A stretch of DNA of 54,165 bases. Origin: Chloroflexota bacterium (GTDB taxonomy: Bacteria; Chloroflexota; Anaerolineae; Aggregatilineales; Phototrophicaceae). Of this stretch, positions 28,164 to 38,153 are shown piece by piece. Both the position numbers and the translations under genes were made by a program. A model generated the notes under the pieces. That model was not told the origin of the DNA. It worked only from the letters and a program-made list of their open reading frames with translations, and made no database searches. The stretch is taken from the NCBI GenBank assembly GCA_026707665.1, contig JAPOWK010000096.1:1-54165 (forward strand), given 5' to 3'. The stretch's first letter is position 1. Every line of letters begins with the position of its first letter.

Positions 28164-29585
28164 ATGCGACGCTTCGTCAGAACCTTCCTCGCCCTCTTGC
28201 TCAGCGCCTCGCTCGCCGGCTGCGCAGCCGAATCGGCTGTCGAGGTCGCGCCCGAGGTGGCGCTCGAACGTGTCGCCTCGCCCGCGCCCACGGCGATACC
28301 GGCGCTACAATCCTTGCCGACCGTCGAATCCGCTCCTTTGCCCACGCTGGCTGCGCCGCTGCCTTCGCCGACCGCCTCCTCCAAAGACTTTGGCGCCATC
28401 ATCGATCGCGATTATGAGCAGCCACCGACCGCCACCTATCGCCCGACCAGGATGCCCGCGGCCACGCAGATTGTCAGCGCGCCCGCTCAGCCCGGCCGCG
28501 CCTATACGACTGCCGTGCCGCTTGACAATACTCGGCTTGATGGCGCGGGCATGGGCATTCAGGTGTACTACAACTTTGATGTGCCCGGCTGGGACCGCGT
28601 CCTCCGTCAGCTCGCCAATTTGGACGTCGGCTGGGTCAAGCTGCAAGCCAGTTGGAAATGGCTGCAGCCCAACGCCGCCGGCCAGTTCGACCAAAGCTTC
28701 CGCCTCTTCCAACTCCACGTGCAAGAAGCTGACAAACGCGGCTTCAAGGTCTTGATCAGCATCGCCAAGGCGCCCGATTGGACCCGTCATACCAACCGCA
28801 ACGAAGACGGACCGCCCGACGATCTCAATCACTTGCGCTGGTTCATTCATAGCCTGCTGGAGAAAGTTGGACCCAATATTGACGCGATCGAAATCTGGAA
28901 TGAGCCCAATCTGAAACGGGAATGGACCGGGAACCGCCCGATCAGCGGCGCCAGTTATATGGAGCTCTTCCGCGTCGGATACGATGCTGTTCGCGCTTAT
29001 TCGCCAAACATGGCGGTTGTCACGGCGGGTTTGGCGCCAACGGGCAATCACGACGGCATCTCCGTCGATGACCGCGCCTTCCTGCGGCAGATGTATCAAG
29101 CTGGGCTGGGCGGCTACGCCGATGTCAAAATCGGCGTCCATCCCTACAGCTGGGGCAACCCGCCCGATTTCCTCTGCTGCGACAATGTCGAAGGCCAAGG
29201 CTGGGACGACAAGCCACAATTCTTCTTCTTGCAGACCATTTATGACTACACCAATATCATCGCCGCCCACAGCGACAGCGCGCCCATGTGGGTGACCGAA
29301 TTCGGCTGGGCGACCTGGGAAGACTTTCCCTCCGAGGCGCCTGAAATCTGGATGGCTTACAACTCCGCCCGCAACCAAAGCGACTATGCCCTGCGCGCCT
29401 TTGAAATTGGGCAGTCGCGCGCCGATATTGAGTTAATGTTCCTATGGAATCTCAACTACGCCTATGAACTAGCGGTAGAGCACCGCAGCGAATTAGCTGC
29501 TTACAGCATCCTCTACCCGCGCTTTGACGGCAGCGACAACCAGCGCGAGCGCCCCCTCTTCCAGGCCTTGGCGACCCGCCCCTAG
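28164..29585 (+). CDS. Lipoprotein with clan GH-A (TIM-barrel) glycoside hydrolase-like domain
   Basis: A 473-residue exported lipoprotein. A signal peptide ends in the lipobox LAGC (Cys20). A Pro/Ala/Thr-rich linker runs to about residue 118, then an (alpha/beta)8-barrel domain. IEIWNEPNL carries the presumed acid/base Glu247 and WVTEFGW the presumed nucleophile Glu379, the paired strand-4/strand-7 glutamates of clan GH-A (closest in style to GH39/GH5-like proteins). It probably acts on polysaccharide or glycoside outside the membrane; substrate unknown. It stands alone, divergent from gyrA and convergent with rpoC, in the same window as two sugar importers. Confidence 0.82.
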   Translation: MRRFVRTFLALLLSASLAGCAAESAVEVAPEVALERVASPAPTAIPALQSLPTVESAPLPTLAAPLPSPTASSKDFGAIIDRDYEQPPTATYRPTRMPAATQIVSAPAQPGRAYTTAVPLDNTRLDGAGMGIQVYYNFDVPGWDRVLRQLANLDVGWVKLQASWKWLQPNAAGQFDQSFRLFQLHVQEADKRGFKVLISIAKAPDWTRHTNRNEDGPPDDLNHLRWFIHSLLEKVGPNIDAIEIWNEPNLKREWTGNRPISGASYMELFRVGYDAVRAYSPNMAVVTAGLAPTGNHDGISVDDRAFLRQMYQAGLGGYADVKIGVHPYSWGNPPDFLCCDNVEGQGWDDKPQFFFLQTIYDYTNIIAAHSDSAPMWVTEFGWATWEDFPSEAPEIWMAYNSARNQSDYALRAFEIGQSRADIELMFLWNLNYAYELAVEHRSELAAYSILYPRFDGSDNQRERPLFQALATRP

Positions 29586-29593
29586 CGCCTGCA

Positions 29594-29630
29594 AACAAAA
29601 AACGCGGGAGCCCCAAGGCATCCCGCGTTC
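29594..29630 (-). terminator. Intrinsic terminator of rpoC
   Basis: On the minus strand a stem AACGCGGGA...TCCCGCGTT (29629-29601), extended by GCC/GGC around a small loop, is followed by a run of six T and TTTGC. It lies 23 nt past the rpoC stop. The convergent glycosidase-like gene ends just before it, and its transcript would form the same hairpin without a good U-tract. Confidence 0.88.
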
Positions 29631-29652
29631 CGTCTTACCATCGCTGATCGGT

Positions 29653-32600
29653 CTATAGCTCGCTCAGCATGCTTTCGAAGTCGTCCTGATCGCCAACCTC
29701 ATCCAGGTCCAAGGCGCCTTGCGCCTCGAGAGTGACCGCCGGCGCGACCGCTTCCCGATCGTGATACGCGTGGAATCCGGTGCCAGCCGGAATCAGCTTG
29801 CCGATGATCACGTTCTCCTTCAAGCCGTGCAGCGGATCCACCTGACCCTCGATCGCCGCGCCCGCCAAGACCTTAATCGTATGCTGGAAGCTGGCCGCGG
29901 ACAGGTAGCTCTCCGTGCTCAGCGCCGCCTTGGTGATGCCAAGCAGCACCGGCTGACCGGAGCAGGGATCCAGATCATCGTTGATCAGCCGTTCGTTGAT
30001 TTCCAGCAGCTTCAGCTGATCGATCAACTCGCCCGGCAGCAGATCGCTGTCGCCGCTCCGCGTGATCTGCACTTTGCACATCATCTTGCGAATGACCGTC
30101 TCGAAATGCTTGTCGGCGATATTCACACCCTGGCTGCGATACACATCCTGAATCTCGCCCAGCAAGTAGAGCTGCGTGGCTTTGGCGCCCTGAACCCGCA
30201 GAATCTGATGCGGATTCTTCGAGCCCTCGGTCAGCTGCTCGCCCGGTTCGACTGTCATGCCATCGTGGATTGTCTTCCGCAAACGCGCGTTCGCCGGGAT
30301 TTCCAGCTCTTCCTCATCGCGCAATTCGTCACGGATGTAAACGACGTGATCTTCAATGTGCAGCCTTCCGGACATTGCCGCCCGCATCTCGTTGCCATTG
30401 CCATTCTTCGCGATGACTGCGCCTTCCTGCACGTCGGCGCCGTCTTTCGCCACGATTTCCCAATCATCCGGTACCTCTTGGCGCCGGCTGAGGGGCTCGC
30501 TGTAGACGACGGTGGCGATGCGCGCGCCATCTTCGCGCTCCGTCAAGCGCAGTGTGCCGCCGATTGACGTAATCACCGACTCGCCTTTGGGCTTGCGCCG
30601 CGCTTCAAACAGCTCTTCGACGCGGGGCAAACCGCTGGTGATATCGCGCACTTCGGCCGTGCCGCCACTGTGGAATGTCCGCAGCGTCAATTGTGTGCCC
30701 GGCTCGCCAATCGACTGCGCCGCGATGATGCCGACGGCCGCGCCGATATTTACCATATCGCCAGTGCCCAGGTCGCGGCCATAGCACATTGCGCAGACGC
30801 CATGTATCAACTTGCAGGTTAGGGGGCTGCGCGCATCAACCTCTTCCAGTTCCGAGTTTTCGATCTTCGCAGCGATTTCTTCATCGATCATTTCGTTGCG
30901 CGCGACGATCAACTCGCCGCTTTTGGGATCGCTTATGTCCGCCGCGGCGCAACGCCCCACGATCCGTTCTTCCAGGCTTTGACCGGCGATATCATCATCC
31001 CGGCTTATGGTAAGACCTGGGGTGGATTCAGGTGTGCTATTGCAATCCCAGCGGTTGACGATCATGTCTTGCGCCACATCCACCAGACGCCTCGTCAGAT
31101 AGCCGGCATCGGCGGTTCGCAGCGCCGTATCGGCCAAGCCTTTGCGAGCGCCATGCGTCGATATGAAGTACTCAAGCGCGTTCAAGCCCTCGCGGAAGTG
31201 GCTGCGAATGGGCAAATCAATGATGCGCCCCGACGGATCCGCCATCAAACCGCGCATGCCGGCGAGCTGCGTGATGGGACCGAAGCCGCCTTTGGTCGCA
31301 CCCGATTTCGCCATAACGGCGATCGGCCCATAGGGATCCAACGTATCCTGAATCTGATCCTGCAGGGTATCTTTGGCGCGGTTCCATTCATCAATGGTGA
31401 CTTGGTAGCGTTCGTCTTCCGTCATCAAGCCGCGGCGGAAGTCGCGTTCGGCGCGCGTCACCACGTTTTCCGCCTGTTGCAGAATCTCCGCCCGCTCGTC
31501 CGGAACCGTCAAATCGCTAACCGCGATGGTCGTGCCCGAAATCGTGGCGTAGTGAAAGCCAAAGTCCTTGATCGCATCCACCACCTCAGTCGTCTTCTCC
31601 GCGCCGATCCTTTGATGGCAGCGCGCCACCAGGTCCTGCAAGCCTTTCTTGTCCATCGTCATTTGCACGAATCGCATTTCATCCGGCAAGATGCGATTGA
31701 AAATGGCGCGTCCGACCGTGGTAATCTCGGGCGCATCCTGCGGCTCGCCGTTGTCATATACGTTACCCAGCAAGATCGGCGTATGCAGATCAACCAAGCC
31801 CAGGCGGTACAGGTTTTCCACCTCATCCATATCGACCACGACGCGCCGCTCATGCAAATTGGTGATCTCGAGTTGATCTTCCAGGTCCCGCGCTTGCATG
31901 TACTTGCGCATTTCGTACGCATTCGCCAGCATGCAGTCAACATCGCCGGCAAGCAGCGCTTCCATCGTACAGTCGACCGCCCCCATGACTACGCGCGGAC
32001 GTCCAGTATCGTCAACTTCGGTTCTGTCCGAAAACTCGGTGATATTGGGGAACTGACGCCTTTGCGCATAGTAGTAGCCGTTGCTTCGGTGCGCGATGCC
32101 CACTTTGTACTCACCGCTTTCGAGCGCGCTCTCGTACGTGAACTCATCTTTCCGCGCTTTCAACGCAACAATCTCTACCGACGGATCCATTGTCAGATAG
32201 TAGTTGCCGAGCACCATGTCTTTTGACGGACCAACGACAGGAGAACCGTCAGATGGCTTGAGCAAGTTCCGCGTGCTCAACATCAGCTCTCTCGCTTCAT
32301 CCACTGCCCGGGGAGGATCATCTGGTTTATCTGGATCCCTCTTTCCCAGCGGTACATGCACCGCCATCTGATCGCCATCGAAGTCGGCATTAAACGCGGA
32401 GCAAACCAGGGGGTGAATTTGAATCGCCTTTCCCTCGACCAGCAAAGGCTCAAAAGCTTGAATACCCAGTCGGTGCAAGGTCGGCGCGCGATTCAGCAGG
32501 ACCGGGCGCTCGCGAATCACTTCTTCGAGCACTTCCCAGACTTCCGGTCGTTCGCGCTCGATAATGCGCTTGGCGCCTTTGACATTGCTGGCGTAGTTGT

Positions 32601-34314
32601 AGGAAACGAGCCGGCTGATGACGAAGGGACGATACAACTCCAGCGCCATTGTTTTGGGCAGGCCACATTGATGCAGTTTGAGCTTGGGACCGATGACGAT
32701 CACCGAGCGGCCCGAATAATCGACGCGCTTGCCCAGCAGATTGCGCCGGAAGCGCCCCTTCTTGCCCTTGAGCATGTCGCTCAGCGATTTCAACTCGCGG
32801 CGTCCGCGCCGGCTTAGCGCCTTGCCTCGCTGGCTGTTGTCGATCAAGCTGTCGACCGCCTCCTGCAGCATGCGCTTTTCGTTGCGCACGATGACATCGG
32901 GCGCTCCCAGATCGAGCAGGTGCTTCAGGCGGTTATTGCGGTTGATGACCCGACGATACAAGTCATTGAGATCGCTCGTGGCGAAACGGCCGCCGTCCAA
33001 CTGAACCATCGGGCGCAAATCCGGCGGTATCACCGGCAAGACCGTCAGGATCATCCATTCGGGACGATTGCCATCCGGCTCATTCTCCTGTTTGGTCTCG
33101 TCGGTATCGACTACCGTACTGCGGCTGCTGCGCAGGCTTTCAACCACGCGCAGCCGTTTTGTCGCCTTCCGGCGGCGCTGTTTGGACCTGGATGTGCGCA
33201 CCTCAAGCCACAATTCATCGGAAAGCTTGGCCAGATTCAGGCCGCTTAGAATCTCGTAGAATGCCTCGGCGCCCATATTCGCCTGAAAGACGTTGCCAAA
33301 CTTGCTCTTCAATTCGCGATAGCGGCTCTCGGACAAGAACTGCAGCACATGGAGCTCATCCAGCTCGCTAATTTGTTTCTCGGCGCTGGCGCGCAAGAGG
33401 CTCACCTTATCTTCCAGCGCCGCCAGATGCTCTTCCATTGAGCTGTCGACATCGACATTGGCGGTGTCAATCGCGCCGCTGATCTTCTGGATCTCTTCCT
33501 GAACCAGCGCGTCGGTTTCGCCTTGCAGCCCGCTCAGATAATCGTTGACGAGCGTCTGGATCCGCGAGATATGAACATTGGAGATCGTTTCGCCTTTGGT
33601 GACGACAACCGACGAAGCCGCCTCCAGCGTGATCTCCGCCGTCGCTCCCTGGCCCAGCAGGTTCTCCACCTGGGTCTGCGCGACCTGCGCCTCGTTCATC
33701 ACCTCATCGCTGAGGCGAGCCAGCTCTGTGTCATAGTGCTGGCGAATCTCCACCACCTTATTGTCAAATTCTTCGGCGATCTGGTCCCGATTGCCACGGA
33801 TCTCGCTCATCTGCTCTTCAATATCGCCGGCGAGTTCCTGCTCTTTCGTCTGCAATTCCTTTTCAATTCGGGCGACTGCCTTGCCCCGCGCGTCTTCGTC
33901 AACCGTGGTAACCACGTACTGAGCAAAGTAAAGCACACGGTCGAGATTGCGCCGGCTCACATCCAGCAGCAGCCCCAGATAACTTGGCACCCGCCGCGTG
34001 TACCAAACATGGGCAACCGGCGCCGCCAGCTCGATATGGCCCATGCGCTCGCGCCGAACGGACGAACGCGTCACCTCGACGCCGCACTTATCGCAGATGA
34101 TGCCCCGATAGCGGATGTTCTTGTACTTGCCGCAATAGCACTGCCAATCCCGAGTGGGGCCGAAGATTCGTTCGCAAAACAGCCCGTCCATTTCCGGACG
34201 CAGGCGCCGATAGTTGATCGTCTCGGGTTTAGTTACTTCGCCGTAAGACCAGGACCGAACCTGCTCCGGCGAAGCCAAACTGATACGCAATGCACTGAAG
34301 TCTTTCGCCTCCAA
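29653..34314 (-). CDS. rpoC: DNA-directed RNA polymerase subunit beta'
   Basis: 1553-residue beta' subunit. The N-terminal zinc ribbon has Cys59, 61, 74 and 77 (CYCGKYK...CDKC). The catalytic NADFDGD is at 642-648 and carries the three Mg-binding aspartates. A second zinc cluster near the C-terminal third includes [11 protein letters not shown]. Residues of about 138-318, between LYFAQYVV and LSESRYREL, are a lineage-specific coiled-coil-rich insertion of roughly 180 residues that E. coli lacks; it falls where other bacteria, such as Thermus, also carry extra domains. Uniquely for this gene, rpoB is not upstream: the next gene is an ABC permease more than 400 bp away. It has its own promoter and terminator. 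Confidence 0.96.
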   Translation of the reverse strand: MEAKDFSALRISLASPEQVRSWSYGEVTKPETINYRRLRPEMDGLFCERIFGPTRDWQCYCGKYKNIRYRGIICDKCGVEVTRSSVRRERMGHIELAAPVAHVWYTRRVPSYLGLLLDVSRRNLDRVLYFAQYVVTTVDEDARGKAVARIEKELQTKEQELAGDIEEQMSEIRGNRDQIAEEFDNKVVEIRQHYDTELARLSDEVMNEAQVAQTQVENLLGQGATAEITLEAASSVVVTKGETISNVHISRIQTLVNDYLSGLQGETDALVQEEIQKISGAIDTANVDVDSSMEEHLAALEDKVSLLRASAEKQISELDELHVLQFLSESRYRELKSKFGNVFQANMGAEAFYEILSGLNLAKLSDELWLEVRTSRSKQRRRKATKRLRVVESLRSSRSTVVDTDETKQENEPDGNRPEWMILTVLPVIPPDLRPMVQLDGGRFATSDLNDLYRRVINRNNRLKHLLDLGAPDVIVRNEKRMLQEAVDSLIDNSQRGKALSRRGRRELKSLSDMLKGKKGRFRRNLLGKRVDYSGRSVIVIGPKLKLHQCGLPKTMALELYRPFVISRLVSYNYASNVKGAKRIIERERPEVWEVLEEVIRERPVLLNRAPTLHRLGIQAFEPLLVEGKAIQIHPLVCSAFNADFDGDQMAVHVPLGKRDPDKPDDPPRAVDEARELMLSTRNLLKPSDGSPVVGPSKDMVLGNYYLTMDPSVEIVALKARKDEFTYESALESGEYKVGIAHRSNGYYYAQRRQFPNITEFSDRTEVDDTGRPRVVMGAVDCTMEALLAGDVDCMLANAYEMRKYMQARDLEDQLEITNLHERRVVVDMDEVENLYRLGLVDLHTPILLGNVYDNGEPQDAPEITTVGRAIFNRILPDEMRFVQMTMDKKGLQDLVARCHQRIGAEKTTEVVDAIKDFGFHYATISGTTIAVSDLTVPDERAEILQQAENVVTRAERDFRRGLMTEDERYQVTIDEWNRAKDTLQDQIQDTLDPYGPIAVMAKSGATKGGFGPITQLAGMRGLMADPSGRIIDLPIRSHFREGLNALEYFISTHGARKGLADTALRTADAGYLTRRLVDVAQDMIVNRWDCNSTPESTPGLTISRDDDIAGQSLEERIVGRCAAADISDPKSGELIVARNEMIDEEIAAKIENSELEEVDARSPLTCKLIHGVCAMCYGRDLGTGDMVNIGAAVGIIAAQSIGEPGTQLTLRTFHSGGTAEVRDITSGLPRVEELFEARRKPKGESVITSIGGTLRLTEREDGARIATVVYSEPLSRRQEVPDDWEIVAKDGADVQEGAVIAKNGNGNEMRAAMSGRLHIEDHVVYIRDELRDEEELEIPANARLRKTIHDGMTVEPGEQLTEGSKNPHQILRVQGAKATQLYLLGEIQDVYRSQGVNIADKHFETVIRKMMCKVQITRSGDSDLLPGELIDQLKLLEINERLINDDLDPCSGQPVLLGITKAALSTESYLSAASFQHTIKVLAGAAIEGQVDPLHGLKENVIIGKLIPAGTGFHAYHDREAVAPAVTLEAQGALDLDEVGDQDDFESMLSEL

Positions 34315-34471
34315 GACGGAACCTCCTCTGCGCTATGATTCAGTTGATTGAACGAAGATGACTTGATGAAGCAAATGCTCTATCACCATACAATAGCAAA
34401 AGCGCGCCAGAAGGAACAGCTTCTGAGCCTTGCCCGAACCGTGATATATTAGCGTTTTTCCATCGCCGCAG

Positions 34472-34501
34472 ATTGTAACCTGTCGCCGATGACTTTGTCA
34501 A
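34472..34501 (-). promoter_or_regulatory. rpoC promoter, TTGACA-18-TACAAT
   Basis: Minus-strand TTGACA (34501-34496), 18 nt, TACAAT (34477-34472), identical in hexamers and spacing to the gyrA promoter. The start would be near 34465, about 150 nt before the ATG. It shows that rpoC is transcribed on its own rather than from an rpoB promoter. Confidence 0.7.
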
Positions 34502-34582
34502 GACGCGACCAAAAAGTCGCCCCTTTTTTCGTCAACAATTGTAGGGCTTGTCCGCTACTGGGAGCTTAACGCACGATTTTGT

Positions 34583-34715
34583 CCCCCATCCCCAGGCCCC
34601 TTCCCCCACAGGGAGGGAAGGGGAGCCCAGTATTGCGAGATTGGGAGACAAAAGCCCCTCCCTCTTCATGCGCCGCGTAGACACTGGCGGTCGGGGAGGG
34701 GTTTTGGGGTGGGGG
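34583..34715. repeat. Family A GC-rich inverted repeat, full-length copy
   Basis: About 133 bp, near-identical to 7602-7733. The left end is CCCCCATCCCCAGGCCCC, the inner hairpin is CCCTTCCCcca.../...GGGAAGGGG, and the right half has CTCCCTCTTCATGCGCCGCG and then GGGGAGGGGTTTTGGGGTGG. It occupies most of the spacer between rpoC and the first ABC permease; a GTAGGGCTTGTCCGCTACTG fragment also seen near 21487 precedes it. Confidence 0.8.
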
Positions 34716-34726
34716 TTTCGCCGTCC

Positions 34727-35569
34727 CTACCCCTTCACCGCGCCGATCGTCAGGCCGGAAATGAAATAGCGCTGCAGCATCAGAAACAATACGATCACCG
34801 GCACCGAAACCAGGGTCGCCGCCGCCATCATTTCGCCATAGGGAATCTGCGACGCCGTCGCCTGGCTGCGCATGGTCGCGATGCCGACCGGCAGCGTGAT
34901 CACCTCGTTGCCGCGCAGCACCATCAGCGGCCAGATGTAACTGTTCCAGGAGCCGAGGAAGGTCAATATCGCCAGCGTCGTCAAACCGGGCCGAACCAGC
35001 GGGACGATAACCTGAGCGTAAATCCGGAATTCCGAGGCGCCGTCAATCCGCGCCGACTCCATCAACTCCGACGGCACCGCCTGTATGTATTGCCGCATTA
35101 GGAAAATGCCAAACGCCGGCGCCATCCAGGGGATGATCATCGACGCGGGATGATTGACCCAATCTATACGGCTCATCAAGATGAATAGCGGAATCAGGAT
35201 CAGCTGGAAGGGGATCATTGTCGAGCCGATCAAAATAATGAACAAGAAATTCTTGCCGCGAAAGAAATACTTGGCGAAGGCGAAACCGGCCAGCGAACAA
35301 AAGAAGAGCACGAATACAGTCACCACGCCCGCATAAATGATGCTGTTGGCATACCAATAGGTAAAGTGCCACGTGGTCAGCAGCGTCTCGTAATTCTTGA
35401 ATGACCATTCAGCGGGCGGCAGCCAAGGCGGCAGCGTGAAAATCTCGGTCGTCGTCTTGAAGGACGAGTAGATCATGAATGCAATCGGCGCAACCGTCAG
35501 CAGCGCCCCGCTGATGACTACAACGTGGAGCGCGACCACGCCCAAACGCTGCCCGAAACGCTCGCCCAT
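34727..35569 (-). CDS. Carbohydrate ABC transporter permease, MalG-type
   Basis: 280-residue inner-membrane permease with six predicted helices. The EAA loop that docks the ATPase is MESARIDGASEFRIYAQVIV, followed by PLVRPGLTTLAIL, and the C-terminus FISGLTIGAVKG is typical of the MalG/UgpE group. The start is the ATG at 35569, preceded by a strong AGGAGG and overlapping the stop of the other permease by 1 nt (TAATG); the frame's upstream extension is rejected. Third gene of a binding protein-permease-permease operon; substrate is a sugar or oligosaccharide, not identifiable. No ATPase gene lies nearby. Confidence 0.9.
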   Translation of the reverse strand: MGERFGQRLGVVALHVVVISGALLTVAPIAFMIYSSFKTTTEIFTLPPWLPPAEWSFKNYETLLTTWHFTYWYANSIIYAGVVTVFVLFFCSLAGFAFAKYFFRGKNFLFIILIGSTMIPFQLILIPLFILMSRIDWVNHPASMIIPWMAPAFGIFLMRQYIQAVPSELMESARIDGASEFRIYAQVIVPLVRPGLTTLAILTFLGSWNSYIWPLMVLRGNEVITLPVGIATMRSQATASQIPYGEMMAAATLVSVPVIVLFLMLQRYFISGLTIGAVKG

Positions 35570-36489
35570 TAGTCCTCCTTCCGGAAGACGCCGTACCACT
35601 GCAGCTGCAGCAGCGACAATATGAATACCGTCGCGAATAGCACCGTTCCCACGGCCGATGCGAAGCCAAGCCGCAAACGCGTATAGCCGCGCTCGTAAAG
35701 ATACTGCACGACGCTCATGGTGGAGTTCGCCGGTCCCCCCTGGGTCAGAATCTGCGGCTCGTCGAATATTTGAATTGAGCTCAGCAAGACGATAATGCTG
35801 ACGAACAAGATGATCGGACGCAGCATGGGGATGGTGATGCGAAAGAACTTCTGCAGCATGCTTGCGCCATCAATAGAGGCCGCTTCGTATAATTCTTCTG
35901 GAATGCTTTGCAGCCCGGCCAAGAAATAAATGGTCAGCAATCCGGTCGAGCGCCAGGCGATCAGAATGATAATCGCCACCTTGGCCCAGGATCGATCGCC
36001 CAGCCAGTATATCGGCTCCAGTCCCAAATAGATCAGCGGCGCATTCAGCAGGCCGGTGTCGCGACTGTAGAGAATTTGAAAGACCAGCGTTATCGCCACT
36101 GTCGATGTCACCACCGGCGTGAAGTACATCGCCCGCCAGACGTTGCTGAAGCGCAAGGACTTCGAATTCAGCAGCACCGCCAGCACCAGCGCCAAGGGCA
36201 GGACGATCAGCAGGCTGGCAATCGCGTAGATCGCGGTATTCGTCGCCACCTGGGCGAAGACCTTGTCGCTGACCAGGCGCCCATAATTGCGCGCGAGCAC
36301 GAAGCGCGGATCGTTGATGCCATCCCAACGAAACAAGCTCAGCACCAGCGCAATCAGGCTGGGCGCCAGAAAGAAGAAGGCGAACAGCACGTAGAAAGGA
36401 GAGATGAAGGCATAGGGCGCCAGCTTGTGCTGCTGAAAACCGCCACCACCCCGCGCCTCGCGCCCACGCGTCATTGCCGCCTGAACCAT
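35569..36489 (-). CDS. Carbohydrate ABC transporter permease, MalF/UgpA-type
   Basis: About 306 residues. An N-terminal cytoplasmic tail of about 20 residues leads to six membrane helices, the first near YAFISPFYVLFAFFF. The EAA motif is EELYEAASIDGASMLQKFFR, followed by ITIPMLRPI. I chose the ATG at 36489 because AGGAG lies 7 nt upstream; the frame extends to 36531. It lies downstream of the binding protein, separated by a 203-bp gap that contains both repeat families, and overlaps the next permease by 1 nt. Confidence 0.88.
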   Translation of the reverse strand: MVQAAMTRGREARGGGGFQQHKLAPYAFISPFYVLFAFFFLAPSLIALVLSLFRWDGINDPRFVLARNYGRLVSDKVFAQVATNTAIYAIASLLIVLPLALVLAVLLNSKSLRFSNVWRAMYFTPVVTSTVAITLVFQILYSRDTGLLNAPLIYLGLEPIYWLGDRSWAKVAIIILIAWRSTGLLTIYFLAGLQSIPEELYEAASIDGASMLQKFFRITIPMLRPIILFVSIIVLLSSIQIFDEPQILTQGGPANSTMSVVQYLYERGYTRLRLGFASAVGTVLFATVFILSLLQLQWYGVFRKED

Positions 36490-36562
36490 TCTCTGCTCCT
36501 GCAACACGCCTTCAAATCCCGGTAGACGCAAACGCCAAATACATTGTCTTCGACTATGTTTG

Positions 36563-36610
36563 GCTCCCCCTCCCTGATGCTTCGGGGAGGGGGCCGGGGG
36601 GTGGGGTTGG
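36563..36610. repeat. Family A repeat, reverse orientation
   Basis: CTCCCCCTCCC-TGATGCTTC-GGGGAGGGGG hairpin followed by GCCGGGGGGTGGGG, the complement of the family A left end. It lies in the gap between the binding-protein gene and the first permease gene of the ABC operon. Confidence 0.7.
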
Positions 36611-36633
36611 CTGCCCTCAACCTACAGTGGCGC

Positions 36634-36681
36634 TTAGGGCGAGACAAGGGTAGCGTAGACACTAACCGTCTCTCGCCCCTA
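36634..36681. repeat. Family B repeat inside the ABC operon gap
   Basis: TAGGGCGAGAC...GTCTCTCGCCCCTAC forms arms about 20 bp apart, with the GCGTAGACACT block of family A between them. It begins within 12 bp of the binding-protein stop codon on the minus-strand transcript, so the mRNA would carry a stable hairpin right after that gene. Confidence 0.65.
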
Positions 36682-36692
36682 CAGCCTCTGCC

Positions 36693-37991
36693 CTACTCGG
36701 CGAAGGCGATTTCGTCTTCCATGTACTGAACGATGTTGTCGATCGCTTCATCAGCCGTGACCGCGCCATCAAAGAACAGAGCAAGCTCAGCCGCCATCTG
36801 CAACTCAAAGGTCCGGCGGAACAAGCTCTGATACCAGATCGGCACATCGTCCACGATCTCGGCGAAAATCTCGCCCGTCTTTTGGCCGGCATAAAACGGA
36901 TCGGACAGTCCGACAATTCGATCATCGTGGAAAGCGGCTGCCATCGTCGGATAGTAGGCGATCTCCTCATAACGCTTGATTTGATTCTCCAGCGTCACAT
37001 AGGTGTACTGCAGCAGCTCCCAGGCGAATTGCGCGTTTTCGTTTTCCTTGGCGACGGCGAAACCGGTGCCACCCCAGACGCTGGTCTTATGGCCCGTGCC
37101 ATCGTCCCAAACCGGCATGCGGCCAATACGAAATTGCTCAGCCATATCTTCCGCTTGCGGTTTCAGGATGTAGTCGGAATACCAGTCGGGCATAATCGCG
37201 CCGACCAAATTGCCTTCGCGATAAGCGTTCATGATCGCCGGACCCCAAACTTCAGCGCTGGGAACATAGCGAATCGCGCCGCTGTCCAAGCCCTCGCGCA
37301 GCAAGTTCAGCACCTCAATCGCGATCGTCCGATTCTCCTCGTCCGGCAAGACAAACTCGCCGTGGTCATCGAATATCGCGCCGCCTCGCTGCAGCAAATA
37401 CATCATGAACATGCCGCCGTGGTCGGTAATGTAAGACATGGCGATGCCTTCTTCCGCAAGCGCCGCGCCCGTCTCCAGATACTCATCCCAGGTCGTGGGC
37501 ACCGACAGTCCCCGATCCTCAAAAATCGACGGCTGATAGTAATAGACGACGGCGCAAAGCGAGCTGTCCACGCCATAGACGCGACCCTGATATTTGTATG
37601 GCGTGTGCCGCCCTTCCACGATCAGGTCATAATCGTCAGCCAGCAGATCGGTCAAATCGAGGAACTTGGACTCGATAATGCCGCCCTGCATGAATCGCGG
37701 GAAGGAACCTTGCTCGATGCCCAGCAGATCGGGGATCTCCTCGCCGGCCGCCAAATTACCCAGCACCTTGTCGAATACACTGGGCACCACCTCGAATTCA
37801 AATGTGAAGTTGATATCGGGGTAGCGCTCTTGCCACTCCAGGGCGCGCGCGTTGAAAAACTGGACGTACAAGCCGTCGTGCGTCCACATCGTCAGCGTCA
37901 CTTCGCTCGCGTCCTGCGCCGCCGCCGGCAGCGCCGCCAAAAGCAATGAACCCACGAACAACAATGTGGCAATCGTCAGAAGCCTTCTCAT
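36693..37991 (-). CDS. Carbohydrate ABC transporter substrate-binding protein
   Basis: 432-residue extracellular solute-binding protein (family 1, cluster B type). A signal peptide (MRRLLTIATLLFVGSLLLAA) is followed by a likely cleavage site near PAAAQ. The mature chain opens with LTMWTHDG, followed by FEFEVVPSVFDKVL and a hinge-region GIPY-like VYGVDSSLCAVVYY. No lipobox is present, so anchoring is not obvious. AGGAGGAGG precedes the ATG. A good promoter lies 45-80 nt upstream. It leads the operon with the two permeases. Confidence 0.9.
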   Translation of the reverse strand: MRRLLTIATLLFVGSLLLAALPAAAQDASEVTLTMWTHDGLYVQFFNARALEWQERYPDINFTFEFEVVPSVFDKVLGNLAAGEEIPDLLGIEQGSFPRFMQGGIIESKFLDLTDLLADDYDLIVEGRHTPYKYQGRVYGVDSSLCAVVYYYQPSIFEDRGLSVPTTWDEYLETGAALAEEGIAMSYITDHGGMFMMYLLQRGGAIFDDHGEFVLPDEENRTIAIEVLNLLREGLDSGAIRYVPSAEVWGPAIMNAYREGNLVGAIMPDWYSDYILKPQAEDMAEQFRIGRMPVWDDGTGHKTSVWGGTGFAVAKENENAQFAWELLQYTYVTLENQIKRYEEIAYYPTMAAAFHDDRIVGLSDPFYAGQKTGEIFAEIVDDVPIWYQSLFRRTFELQMAAELALFFDGAVTADEAIDNIVQYMEDEIAFAE

Positions 37992-38042
37992 TCCAACCTC
38001 CTCCTGTAAGAATTGCGAAATAGCGAAACATGCAACTCGGAG

Positions 38043-38071
38043 ATTCTATCGCGCTTGGTTGAATTGGTCAA
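38043..38071 (-). promoter_or_regulatory. Promoter of the first ABC-importer operon
   Basis: Minus strand: TTGACC (38071-38066), 17 nt, TAGAAT (38048-38043), with a start expected near 38036 and a leader of about 45 nt to the binding-protein ATG. It is divergent from the moeA promoter. No operator palindrome stands out. Confidence 0.6.
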
Positions 38072-38111
38072 AACTAGCCCGATGCGCAGCACATGAGATT
38101 CGACCAGATTA

Positions 38112-38120
38112 TGCTATAAT
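38112..38120 (+). promoter_or_regulatory. Extended -10 promoter of moeA
   Basis: TGCTATAAT, a consensus -10 with the TGn extension. No recognisable -35 lies 16-18 nt upstream, as is usual for extended -10 promoters. Transcription would start near 38127, about 27 nt ahead of the GTG start, with AGGAAGGAG between. Confidence 0.65.
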
Positions 38121-38153
38121 GCGCCCTCGTAACCAACGCTAGGAAGGAGCGCC

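Noticed and set aside
28305..29378. 357-residue minus-strand open frame within the glycosidase-like gene
   Set aside because: Antisense shadow; the plus-strand gene has signal peptide, lipobox and both catalytic glutamates.
30979..32226. 415-residue plus-strand open frame opposite rpoC
   Set aside because: Shadow of rpoC, no domain recognisable and no start signal.
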